Shown here piece by piece: positions 1-11,620 of a stretch of DNA of 64,000 nucleotides. The notes beneath the pieces were generated by a model. That model did not search any database and was not told the origin of the DNA. It worked only from the letters and a program-made list of their open reading frames with translations. Numbering within the stretch: the first letter of the stretch is position 1; every line of letters starts with the position of its first letter. The stretch is taken from the NCBI GenBank assembly GCA_964035545.1, contig OZ037768.1:2841501-2905500 (forward strand). Reading direction: 5' to 3'. This DNA comes from Bugula neritina (Eukaryota; Bryozoa; Gymnolaemata; Cheilostomatida; Bugulidae). The translations under genes were made by a program, and so were the position numbers.

Positions 1-115
1 TTCAAACATGAGTTTTTTTTTAAAAAAAGCTAATACTTAGCAAATGAAAAAAAAAACATTAACTATTTCACAAAAAAAAAATTGTTAACTTCTATGGAAT
101 TATCAATTAGCTTAC

Positions 116-1081
116 CATTAAAAAGTCCATCTTTCACTCCACCCTCTATCAACTCATCTCCTCTAAAACTATTTTCACCCTATAAACAACACAACTTGAA
201 AGTTGAAGTCAGCATAGCAAACACTTTCACTCCTAACTGACTGCAAAGTGATCAAGATAGCCTCTAGTATTTGTTAGCTACAGCACTTGAAAATGGAATT
301 AAAAAACATTTACAATCCAAGAAAGCAAGTTACCGCAAGTTATTAAATTTATGAAATATATCATCAAGAACCCAGACGCAGCACACATAACATTCAATAA
401 AAGAAGACATCTTGAACTTAAAAAAGCAAGCTGACATTTTTATTTTAGAATTGTCTTGTTTACTTACCATCTTACACATAAATACAAATGGCTGTAATTT
501 TAATCACAATGATATCGAGTAAATGAATAAATATAAGAAGTACCACACACCTTTACACAGGCACATAACCCTAGCTACCTAATATACTTATAAATTACCT
601 TGCACTTTGCCTCCTTGTGCGAGAGTAATTGTCCATTCTCAATGAATGCAACAAGGTCTTTGTACATTGTACGAACAACTTGAAAATTAAAAAGTAATAT
701 TTAGACAAAACACATGCTGAAAATCATTGAAAAGCTACAGCAAATTCTTAAATCTTTAAATTTTCCATCAATAATTTCATCGATACACATACTAAGTGCA
801 AAACTTTATTAACTGTATCCATTCATGGTATAAAAAATAACTTTATTATGACTAATCATTTAGAGGATAATGCAATCGTAAACAATTAAAGTTGTGGTAT
901 CACCTATTAGCAAGTTTATTATGCACAAACACATAAACTATGATGTAAAAATCTTGTAGTTAAATAACGGACCACTGTCTCCTACAAACACTATGAGTTT
1001 TCCAGCAAAAAGTTTCTTGGCCTGATTGTGTGAATACCCTTTAGTTTGGACTTTCCATGTGCCATTAGTTAGAGCAGTCAT
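116..1081 (-). CDS. PCED1/FAM113-like GDSL/SGNH-type protein, 5' part (partial)
   Basis: Three exons join in frame: 973-1081 (ATG at 1079-1081), 599-678 and 116-179; the gene continues beyond the left edge. The predicted protein reads ...FAGKLIVFVGDS, then VVRTMYKDLVAFIENGQLLSHKEAKCK-like sequence across the next exon, then SFRGDELIEGGVKDG. This matches the N-terminal layout of PC-esterase domain-containing protein 1 (FAM113): the GDS nucleophile block, then R-x-x-YKDLV, then the SF..D.L..GG block. The GDS serine is present at about residue 36. Family members are predicted SGNH-fold hydrolases or acyl-esterases of poorly known substrate. Phases agree at both junctions (1, then 0). Oddity: the first donor is GTCCGT, a weak GT site, but only this junction keeps the GDS-VVRTMYKDLV alignment. 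The catalytic Asp/His region lies outside the window. Family confidence is good; function is inferred. Confidence 0.83.
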
Positions 1082-1289
1082 CTCTGCCTAGTAACTGCAC
1101 ACCTACTAATAGAGCCAGTATTTGAGAGAAAATCTATCTCAGGTTTTTGGGTAATAAATATTCACCAATCAAGTATTGTAGTGACGGAATGCTAAACATT
1201 TTGAAACTGTTATATAGCAGATTTTGGGACAAATATATATTTATAAATATAATTATATAAATCAGTCATCTGTATATTGTGGTAAATTT

Positions 1290-1665
1290 ATGTTGTGTGT
1301 GTGTGTCCTTTGTTGCCGAGATCGGCACTTCGGTCCTCCGAAACACCGACATGCCGATTTTCGGCATATCGGAATACCGAAGTGCCGAGATGCCAAATTC
1401 GGCATTTCGGATCCCGAGGTGCCGATATTCGGCATTTCGGGCCTCCGATCTCGGCAAACAAAGGAATGTCTTTGTCCTGCATGTATATAAAAGCCAGCGA
1501 GTTTCAGTGTAGATTCAGTCTACTACTGGAGCTCGCTGGATACAGACTATTGGATCACTCGGACTACAATAAAGCTATCTTATATTCTACCTTATTTCTC
1601 GCCTTGTTTCTCATAACAAGCATGTAAAGCACTAGTTTCATTCACAACCCACAAAACTATCACAA
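1290..1665 (+). mobile_element. LTR-like element A with palindromic upstream region
   Basis: The order of parts resembles a solo LTR: a GC-rich palindromic stretch (about 1307-1464), a TATA box (tatataaaag, about 1485), a transcribed-like stretch, a polyadenylation signal (caataaagct, about 1568), and a 3' end reading ttcattcacaacccacaaaact. Element B downstream has the same parts in the same order and orientation, with related 3' sequence. Exact ends and target duplications could not be fixed. No gag or pol coding sequence is present. Short ORFs here are by-products of the palindrome. Confidence 0.5.
1307..1464. repeat. Large composite palindrome built from TGCCGA/TCGGCA hairpins
   Basis: The outer arms (cctttgttgccgagatcgg at 1307 and its complement, with one extra A, at 1445-1464) are inverted repeats. 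Inside are nested shorter palindromes, for example tgccgattttcggca, tgccgatattcggca, and cggcacttcgg paired with ccgaagtgccg. The GC content is sharply higher than the surrounding AT-rich DNA. Confidence 0.85.
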
Positions 1666-1984
1666 TATTCATGTTAATATTGACATTCATTGGTTTAATA
1701 ATTATCACTTAATTATATTAATTATGATAACTAATGATTCATAGTGAATTTAACTAAATTGATCAAAATTAAATAAATGACAAGTCAAACCTTTTTGTTT
1801 CTTTAAAAAAATGGCCAATAAGTGAATAACGGATAACCTATAGCTATTGTAGTAAATATCCAGATATCAAGTTATCCCCCTTGCCCCATTCCCATAACTA
1901 GTATTACAGTCACAGTCTCAGTTATTATAACACTTATGGTTTGCCCTTTTCTTTATTTTACAAACAATAACTTATTACAATACT

Positions 1985-2375
1985 CTTGGTTGATTCTTTT
2001 CTTTATACTTGTAAACCGACAGATGTACCGATGTCGGCAGGTGGATACAGGCAGACCGAATGTCGGTTGCCGACATGTCCAGTGTCGGTTACCGACATGA
2101 CGAATGTCGGTGCCCCTGCCGAACATCGGCTCCGCTGTCGGTGGAATGTTCTGGAAGGCCCAAATCCCCGTCTTTTGTCAGTATAAAAGCACGCGTTTTT
2201 GCCCAGCTCAGCACTTCAAGACTGGAGTCCGAGCTGTATACATCTTTGTTATAATAAAGATCACTATACACACACGAAGTCACCTCTCTCTTGTCTCTCC
2301 TATAGCAAGGAGTTATGTTCTCTGCCTGATTTCATTCTATAACCCACAAAACTACTACACTATTGAACCGACTTG
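1985..2375 (+). mobile_element. LTR-like element B with CGACATGTCGG-type palindromes
   Basis: This has the same architecture as element A: a GC-rich run of short palindromes on an accgacat/atgtcggt theme (about 2017-2140), a TATA box (cagtataaaagc, about 2182), a polyadenylation signal (taataaagatc, about 2252) and a 3' end reading ttcattctataacccacaaaactactaca. The palindrome core differs from A (CGACAT versus TGCCGA) although the rest is related, so A and B are diverged family members rather than the two LTRs of one recent insertion. No internal coding region is seen. Confidence 0.5.
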
Positions 2376-3619
2376 CTTGTTTGGGCAACGTAAAATGCAA
2401 TTAACCAAGGCTACCACTCTAATGGTCAAGTTTCAAATTCTCTTTTAGTTTTCGTATCAACTTTCATTCTGATTTTGGCATGGCTCAGCTTGCTCGAGGT
2501 AATTTAATTTTTATTTTATAGTAGTTAAAGTGATAATAACTCAAACTATTATAGTAACTTAAAATAAATATAATAATTATAAATAATTATATCAATGATT
2601 ATTATTTATATTAATTAAATTTAAAGATTATAATTATAATATTACTTATAATAACTAGTATTTACAAGTAACTGTTAGGGTTACTCGGTGGACTGCTTAT
2701 CCTTATGATGAACAGTAAGTGTAACACTAACAGTAACTGTTAGTATATTTACTTTTAGTAGCTATAACATTAACTACTTTAATTCTCATCACAGCCGCAA
2801 ATTTTATTGATTACAAAATGTTGAATAACGCAGGTTTTCTAAACTTACAATTGCTTCCAGAATCAACAAACCTGGGTGGAGGAAATACTTCAACGATCTT
2901 TGCAAGTTAGATTTCAAATCGTTAACCGTTAAAACCACTAGTCAGCACGTGCTGCTACGAGGTTTTCCATGTGATGTTGTTTGTAGTTTCGCTATTCACA
3001 ATTGATAGGCTGCTCGACGTAAGCTTCCTTTTAAATTATCGAAATACTTTTATTCTTTGCACGTATTTAAAACGTACAACATTTTTAAAATAGTTTCATG
3101 GGGATACAGGAACAGACAACCCTAATAACAATACAACTGTAACATCGCAAATAATTATTATAAGAATATCGAAAATTACAGAAGTTAAAAAAGCAGTGCT
3201 TATTAGCTTATTAGTTTATTGCCTGTTCGTTGAAACACTAGCAATGAAAAAGCATACTAACAATCATTACTTATTTTGACTTACTCTATGGTAATTGCTG
3301 TTACTGTTTGTGCTGTACATCATATAAATTTCATGCAAGCGCAAGCAAACCAGTGTTTGATAATCTTTTTTAACCTATTGACTAATTGCGGTCTGGTGTA
3401 TGAGCATTTGCTGTAATGATACATATTATTTGAAAGACAAATATTATAAAATTATGTTCAATCATGCAGCATAATTCTGCTATACTTTTACCACAGAGGC
3501 TAGATTCACTATGTTATATTGAAGTCCTGCTGTTGAAGTACTTTTGTGATACTACTTAAAAACAACCAACTTTCAATACATTAGTTAATACAAGAAACCA
3601 CTACACTTCTCATGTACAG
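2376..3619. other. Intergenic, no gene seen
   Basis: AT-rich sequence without a convincing exon. It includes an extreme A/T stretch around 2510-2650. Confidence 0.6.
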
Positions 3620-4691
3620 CCAGGGATGTAGTGGCAAAAAGATTCTGGGCCATACTCTCAGGGGGATCCAGGGGGGTCGCCTAGGCCTCCTGCGGAGTTC
3701 GGGGCAGCGCTCCAGCTGCCGAAGCCCTAAGAGCACTCCTGATGCAAATTTATGCAATTTAAAGCCACTGTCAATTTTAATTTTTCTAAAAGAATCTGTG
3801 TTGAAATGTGCACTTCCCTATTATTTTCATATCATATACCATAATAAACTCTAATATACACAGGATAGATAAGGGCAACCTTTTAGCTGAGGCTGCATTA
3901 TTAGTATATAAGAATTCAGCACCACCCCCCTCCCCCCAACTAAAATTAACCTAACCCAATGGTGCTAGAATAAAAATTTAAAAACCATGTTGTAGATCTT
4001 CCTGTTCCCTAGAGCAACTTTTTTGAAATTTTCAATATTGATTGTTTTTGCAAAGTCATTGACAAAAACTACCCATTTTTGGCCAATTTTACCTAAAAAG
4101 TTTATTTTTCAGTCCCTGCCAAATATCTCAGCAGGAAAGCATGGTATTCGAATAGAACAAACACTGTTGGAATCCTGAGAAATTTTTGCAGAGCATATTT
4201 TTTTTATCTTTTCAATAGCTTTCATAGATTTTCTACAAATTTCTACAATATTTTTTCCTAAGTAATCATCAATGCACAGCACTTCGTGCTTTAGTGAACA
4301 CGTAGAGATGAGAAGATACTGATGCATACTTTACTAATCACAGGTATGCTAGTTGACAGGCTAGTGAATAGCTTGATGTGTACTTTGTTTATGGGGCAGC
4401 TACAATGGAATGTTGATAGATGATGCAGCCCTTATTGGTCATGGTGTAATCTCAGGCTAAACAATCACAAGTAGGCAACACGCATGCCACCCACATAGCA
4501 TTAACATAGCAAGAACTTAAACTAGATTGTGAGCAAAATTTATGATATTCTCAGTGAGGATGCCTCAACTATCCTGTGCACTAATCATCTTTCAAAAATA
4601 TTATGCCCATACGGGCGTATGGCCTAGGACAGTCTATTTTCTTCTAGACCATACAGCGTATGGGATCGTTTGGGTACCACTACATCCCTGG
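3620..4691. mobile_element. Non-autonomous TIR DNA element (hAT-like MITE)
   Basis: A perfect 15-bp terminal inverted repeat, ccagggatgtagtgg, lies at 3620-3634, with its complement at 4677-4691. The termini read inward from CAGGG, as in many hAT elements. The 1.07-kb interior has no transposase; the longest ORF is 72 codons on the minus strand (4109-4327) and is unrecognised. No clear 8-bp target duplication was found; both flanks carry a gtac/tac. hAT assignment is inference from the TIR only. Confidence 0.6.
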
Positions 4692-5420
4692 TACTAAGTT
4701 ATCATAACAATATATAGCTTCATAAACATAGTATATAGCATGATAGACAGTTTAACAGTAACGAAAATTGTGTTCCAATTAATATGCTATCAAATGCATT
4801 TTGCACACCACAATAATAACTATGATCTTATAAGTTATCTATCCCGAAAGTAGTTGTAATATTTTTAATAACAACTCTCGTAGCGATTCGTTTAGAGAAC
4901 TGTTGGACTGCGTTTCCGGTAGATGTTCCTTCACGTTACTAGTTTCGTTTCAGTTAGAAGTGAAGTGGTTAGTTATCAATTTTTCTGCAAAATTTAAGAA
5001 AGTTTGAAGCATTTATGCCACACCATAACTTGTGTATGCTATAGTTTTTATTTTTAAGTCAATCTGTGGTAGATGAAGATAAAAATTATAAAAACTTTGT
5101 TAGTTTACACCTAATCTTATAACATAGAGTTAGACTAGTAGAGTAGTAGTAGTAGTACTAACTCTAAGTGTAGTAATACTACTACTAGTACTGTAGCTGA
5201 GTAGTACTAATAGTAATAGGCGTAGCTTACGCAATTTGCTCTCTATGTTTAACTTTAAGTTTTTAGTTTGCGATTTTATTTTTACTTCAAGTTTATGGAT
5301 GACATCAGCTATAGCTCAGTCGACGATTACGAATGTATAAGTTTATGTTTTGATGAGTTGAAATTTTCATATTTTTGCAATTTTGATATTTCAATTTTTT
5401 TTAACTAGATATAATTCCAA

Positions 5421-8400
5421 ATGGCTAAAGCAGAACCCCTGGAGATAGAGTGTGGGTTTTGTTTGTTAAAGGGAGGTCTTGAGAACCCAAAGTCTCTACC
5501 ATGTGGTCACATACACTGTTTAGTTTGTCTAACTAAAAATTATGATGTTAATAACCTGATTAGATGTCCTTGGTGCAGGTAAGTTTTGTTCTTTAATACT
5601 GATATAAATATATTTACCTGCCAAATTTGTAATTGAATAGAGCTAAAAGCTACAAGTACTTGTTGATTAATTGATAATCAACTTGTGAGACATCAACCTG
5701 TATATATGAATTTTTCGTGAGCTAGCTTTGCTGATAAAAGTTTTACTCAATAGTTGTACTGTTTTTATCAACTGAGTCTGTGTCTTTATATGTTACAGAG
5801 AAGTGTTTGATGTGAGTACAGAGACTCTGCCTTCTGCTAATGTAGAGGACAACTCCACATCATGCTCTGTCTGCACTAAGAAGGGGATAAAGAATATCCT
5901 AGCTGTGATATACTGTACTGTGTGCAGTAAACTCTTTTGTGGAAAACATAGAGAAGTACTTTAATGTTGATTATTCTTTCTGCGGAATTTAGCTGTGTAA
6001 AAAATGAATAAAGTGAAAAAGAACGTAGTGATTTCTGACATGAAATATATTCCATAGTCACATGATGATACCAATGATGACCACCAGCAGATGACCGTTT
6101 CTGAATACAGAATACAAGCTAAGAGACTGGAAAGAAGAGTTTGTTCTAAACATACAGACTATCAAATCTCTCAGGGATGTAGACTCTGTGCTCAACTTTT
6201 TTGTGTGCAGTGTTTATCTCAGGCCGGCTCTTGTGTTAGAGGTAAAATTTGTTAAACAAAGATTGTTTAAATAATGCTAATACTATTTGTATATCAACCT
6301 GTGTAATAATTTAGCAGAAGAATATTTACTATACTATAAAATGGCTGTAACACTCTATTCTGTTGACTGTTAACTAATTGATGACTCTACCTAGATATAA
6401 GGGAGGTTTGTTGGGTTGTTGGATTTTTTGTGTGAAATTAATTGTAGTTTAGTAATACCTTTTCAGGCTCAACCCATCTCATGCTCAGTCTGGATGACCT
6501 CATCAAGGAACTGGTGAATGTAGAAGAACTGATTACTATGGAAGACAAAGTATCTTCTCTATTCAAACAACTTTCTAAAACTATATCTGACTTTGATACT
6601 GAAACAGGAGAGTTACTAGACATTCTCCATACACATCGTGATGAACAGGTGTGATTGATATCACATTATTTTCTAGAATGTGTTTGTTTCCTGTCACACC
6701 ATGTAAAGGTGTTAATGGTTTACTCGTATGTTTTAGTTGACTGAGGTGAGATTAAAGTATGAGAAACTTGAAGAGGAGTTCTTAGCTAGTAGAAAGAAAA
6801 CTAAAGATGCACTGGATGCATACATGGAGAGAGACGTTGGAACTGTTTTGTCTGAACTGAGTAAAAGTAGAATGAAGATAGAAGCTCAACTCAGACAAAG
6901 TAATCAGGTGTGTAGAGTTGAGTGTTTCTAGAGAGAATATTTGTTGTTTTAATTGTTGTGTAGTTGATATTGTTTAGAACCTACCCTGTTATTCTGATAA
7001 TAGTTGACCTCTATACACAGGTGGATCTAATTGAAGGATATGCAGAGATTAAGGATAGAATACAGAGACTTGTATCTGTTGAGATACCTGAACTGGAACT
7101 GTGTGATGTCATGACTCTACAGGTCAAAGGTTAGTTAGTCTAGTAAACTATGACTATTTTGTATAGCAAGATTATACATAGACTAGATTGTCCTACAGTT
7201 TCTCTATCATAACTTACTTCTATCCTGTATTATTACACACAATGTTATTATTCACTTCACTGTATAACTTATCTTTACAGGAGAGAAGAGAGACATAGAA
7301 ATAGACTTGGTTTCTGCAGCAGACGTATCTATTAGTTTGGATCAAGGAGTGACAACTTCTACTCTTCCTAATTCTATCAAACTCTTGCAGTCTGTTGATG
7401 TTTCTACTCTTTGTTGGCCAGTTTGTAGCTATAAGGGTAACACTTATGTAGGACTGTGTGGTGGTAGAGTAGACAGAGTAGATGAGAACTATAATGTTAC
7501 TCAGTCATTTGTTAGAGTCGGTGGTAATGTGTGTGGTCTTACAGCATATAAAGATCAGCTGTATAGTTTAGTGGATGTTGGCAGTAGTTGGAAGGTAGAA
7601 GTGTATGACTTTAGTGGGAATCAGGTGACCAACTGGTCTCATAGTGATAATTGTGAGTATAGCAATGCACTTGTTATTGTTGATGGTCAGGTTGTAGTCC
7701 CTGATAAACCAAACAAAAGACTCACAATCTACTCTCTTACTGGGGAGGTAATTAAACAAGTGCCCTGCTCTCTACTTAGTAACAGTAATGCAGCTATATG
7801 TGCAGCAGACAGACATTGTGTAGTAGTTTCTGATAACAATTCTTCTCAAGTATTTAAGTTAGACCTGACAACAGAGAAAGTCATCTGGACATGTAAGGAT
7901 GTGACTGAGCCGCAAGGCGTGACCTGCTATAGAAATAAATATATTCTTGTAACTGAGCCCGGCAGTAAAACTACTATCTGGATACTGGATGTGAAGACAG
8001 GTTAGTTTGTGTTTATTCTAGTATATTCTACTACTTTCTTTTGTTAATCATTGTGTAGTTAGTCATACTTGAGTTTAGCATGGATTCTGGGGTCAGCATG
8101 AATACTGACACACTCTATTCTCAGCTTGTAAGCATGACAGCTGTCAGCAGTATTATATTTCGTTAATAAAATTAAGTTATTAAATACGCTGTATTTGTAC
8201 ATACATTGGAGTATAGAAGAATGTAACCTCCTCTTTTAACATGTGTGTAGCCTTGGCTCTAAGAAAGAGCTGCCACAATATACAACGAGTTAAGCTGAAG
8301 CTCTCACACGTAACTTATGTCTAAACACTCTTGTTACACTTACTACAGACATAGTGGTATACATGTTTTATTTAAAGTCCACATGTCCTTGCTTTGTATA

Positions 8401-8755
8401 TGAAATGCGATTGGAACTTCTTTTTCATCCAGATTTTACCCAACTTTTCAGTAACAATATAAATAATACTAAAGCCATGGTGTTATAAATATAGCTCCTG
8501 TGTCATAGTCTCGTATCATGGTTGGGTGTTTGTCAGCTCAAATAAAATATCTTTACTACTAATTTGTTGTTTTACAGATTTTTAATGCCATTAGAAGTCA
8601 TTACATCATTTCCTGTTACAGGTACACAGCTGGCTAAGATAGAAGATCTAACTATTAGAAAGGATAGTAATGTATTTGGTCTCCATGTGTATAGAGACAC
8701 TCTGATTGTATCCAGATGTGGTGACAGGAAAGTTCTGTTCTACCAGCTGAAATAA
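5421..8755 (+). CDS. RING/B-box/coiled-coil/beta-propeller protein (TRIM-NHL-like E3 ligase)
   Basis: Eight exons join with consistent phase: 5421-5578, 5799-5955, 6058-6241, 6467-6648, 6737-6907, 7021-7129, 7281-8000 and 8622-8755, giving 604 aa. Residues 11-52 form a C3HC4 RING (C11, C14, C28, H30, C33, C36, C49, C52). Residues about 74-145 hold two B-box-like Cys/His clusters (CSVC...CTVC...CGKH, then CSKH...CRLC...CVQC). A helical coiled coil follows (about 150-270, with many E/K/L), then about 300 residues of repeated beta-blade sequence of NHL/beta-propeller type. The family's role is ubiquitin E3 ligase or RNA/protein scaffold; target unknown. The start is the first ATG directly before the RING. 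The gene looks intact and stands alone. The propeller blades are too diverged to call NHL with certainty. Confidence 0.88.
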
Positions 8756-10225
8756 TCTACAGGTATTATAGTGCTCTATTTGCAAATGTTTTCCTAATGG
8801 TCTGATCATAAAATATAAACCCAAATATTCACGTTACAATCACTATTATGTACTTTTTCATTAATATATTAGCACGGCTCTATATTTACAATTATGACTT
8901 GAGTAAGAAATGAGTAAGACTTGAACTTTTATTAAGTTTAGTTATAAGATGTGCTAAGGCTTCAAGTCCCACTATTTACTCTTATTGTACTCAAGTGTGA
9001 CATTCAACTCAAAACAACATTTCTACTAACTGAAGGCTATATATTTATGATTCAATAAATATATATTTCAGATATTTAATAGAACTGAATTTAATAACCA
9101 AATTCCTTGAGTTACCTTTAAAGTCTATATATATTCTACTCTCTGCGTTATAGATGCGGAGTTAACTTAGCCTGAGTATCTACTAGTGAATCTACTAGTG
9201 ATTTGTATGGGGCGTGCTTCTCTCCTGTCAATCTGTAAGATCTCAAGAGAACTGACTTAATACTGATAACACTACTATACAGTATACTGTGTAACTATTT
9301 CATATTATATAATGCTACACCTTGTGAACATACCCTTGAAATATGATTCTTATAGTTAATATCTACTAGTTGTGACTTTATTTCTATAAACTGAGTATAT
9401 TTTGGTATCAATCAGTATAATGTACATTCTACAGAACTATCTATACTTTATATATAACTATGTGTTGAGTTTATCTTCATACTTGTACGCATTATTGCAC
9501 CATCAACTTGCAATGTCATTGAGTTGTGTATTTCTTGCACAATATTTAATGGCAATATAATATATTGTTGTTTATTTATCATCTTGTTTTTTTATAGTAA
9601 AATATGCTGCTAACTTATTTGTTTATTACATATTTTATAAATAAACAACATAGTATGTCCTATCCTGAAGAAGGAAGAGCTGGTATGGTTGTGTGTGCAA
9701 CACGATATTATATAATATATACTCATAGCTAAATCTTCTTTCACCATGTGTTACAATAGCAATCACTTTTCTCTCTATAACAAGTGCCAGTAAATACTAA
9801 AGACACACTCTGTATTAACTAACAGTATAGCCCATACTACAATACAGTACTTCCAACAGTAGATATAATGTATGTATTTCTAAGCTCTCAGTAATAAACA
9901 CTAAAATATAATGTTTTGAGTAACCACTTTTTAGAAAGCAGAAATATTTTATATTGCAATAGAACATAATCATTATAGTAAACATAATAATAGTTAGTTT
10001 AAGAATGCTGTAAAAGCATCACTATTTGAAAGCTGCTCGACTGCTTATTTCTTGCATCTTTCCATTTGAGTAGATATTCTGGTCTTGCTTCAGTAAAAGT
10101 CTTTCTAGTAATAATAAGATAGAGAAGAGTAAATAACAATTTTCAACGAAAAAAGCTCAATTATGGTTTAACTGGAATCATCTACGAGTATTATTTGCAG
10201 TTTCTAAGCAGATTTCAATTATATT
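8756..10225. other. Intergenic, no gene seen
   Basis: AT-rich DNA downstream of the TRIM-like gene. No exon, RNA gene or mobile-element ends were recognised. Confidence 0.6.
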
Positions 10226-10234
10226 TTCATAGAA

Positions 10235-10640
10235 GATGTTTGACAATAATGATGTTATAGAAATCACAAACAGCTTTCTAAATATAAAAGAAGCATGTTG
10301 CCAATTTCTATAGAACCATAAAGTCTTATTAGGCATACTGTGCTTCAGCTTGTTTCTCTATCTTGTAGCTTCCTTCAACAAGCTGTGTGTGTGGTCCTAG
10401 TATCTGTGTGATGGTGTGGGTGGTCCTAGACTAGATGCGTGCTTTTGTGTGGCCCAGGACAGTGTCAGGAGTAATGTACTGGTAGCCATGTGCTCTCCTC
10501 ATAAATAATGACTAGAACAGAATAGCTGGGTTGCAATAACCAATAGAAAGTGGCTATTTCAATGCTGAAAGGGATTATTTTAGCGGTTTTTCTTTCCCAG
10601 AGACAGTTTCAAGCATCAGGAGGGCTACCATTAACTACCC
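10235..10640 (-). repeat. Inverted, decayed copy of the hairpin-cluster promoter and first hairpin
   Basis: Read on the minus strand, this matches the start of the hairpin clusters: the ...ctttctattggtt CCAAT segment (near 10535), the GACCACAC-rich stretch, the tgctgaaag motif, and one hairpin (about 10250-10325, atagaaatcacaaacagctttctaaatataaaagaagcatg... read on the plus strand). The TATA box region is missing. It lies upstream of, and opposite in orientation to, the three complete clusters. Confidence 0.65.
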
Positions 10641-11620
10641 AACCTACTTTTCTTTTGTTAAGCGAATTAAAATTTCCTCTGCATTCGACTATCAAGCCTT
10701 AAGCCTGTTAAGATCCTAAAGGCTACTAAATTAAAGACCTTAGAGCTTTGCTAAAACCAGATAGCCTGAAATAAAAGCTATTACCAATTGGGAAAAATTG
10801 CTTTTGTGCCAAATAAGAGCATTTGCTGCAACGTCAAATTTTAGTTGCTTAAATATATTTACATAGAACCTTCAGATAACTGGAGCTGGAGTACAGGTCA
10901 CAACATGACGGTTTATTTTGTTATGCAAAATTAGGCTACCACTTAAAAGAAGCACTTCTTTAAAGTACTGTGCATCTAATTTCTTCAGCTGACTTTCCCA
11001 GGAAGCTCAGCTAACAAATCCCATCATACTGGCGATTAGAATTTCATTTGATTATATAACTTCTATTTGAATGTTTATGTTGAAGTTAAAGTGTTTATTT
11101 GAGCCTACTTTTACCACCGATAAGTTAGTTAGAGAAATGCACCAAATTTTTATGTTAGCTTTCATTAAGGTTGTTTATTGTTCAGACTCCCTCTATTTAA
11201 CTGCAATACACCATTCTACAGCTATTTGAAAGTTTTGGCGGCCTCTACTAGCTAGGTTGATGCTTAGCTTGGAAGGTGGAGTTAACCATATCAACAGGGC
11301 AATATTTCTAAAAGTGGCTAAAGTTGCAGGCATCTTTTTCTGTTAAAGATTGTAATCAAGCTTTCAAGCAAAACTTGGCTGTTGCAGCTTATTAAAAAAA
11401 TTGAAAACTCTAGAAACTTATTCATCTTCTTATAGTTTTATATTGTAATGTAGTAAATAGTCAGTGAAAACTCAATATTGTAATAGTTCAAACCTCTCTA
11501 ATTGTAAGAAGTCTACGCATAAAACCAAAGTATAATATATATATATGGAAAAGATAATAATATATTACTAGCTATATTGAAACAAAATCAGCTTTTAGGA
11601 CTGACTTGGCGTATGCTTTC
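10641..11620. other. Intergenic, no gene seen
   Basis: No coding exon or RNA gene recognised between the inverted relic and the tandem array. Confidence 0.55.

Noticed and set aside
1290-2375. The two LTR-like elements as 5' and 3' LTRs of one miniature retrotransposon
   Set aside because: Their palindromic parts differ completely, whereas LTRs of one insertion start identical; no primer-binding site was identified.
1224-2448. Overlapping ORFs of 63-114 codons
   Set aside because: They arise from GC-rich palindromes where stops are rare in all frames. No codon or domain support.
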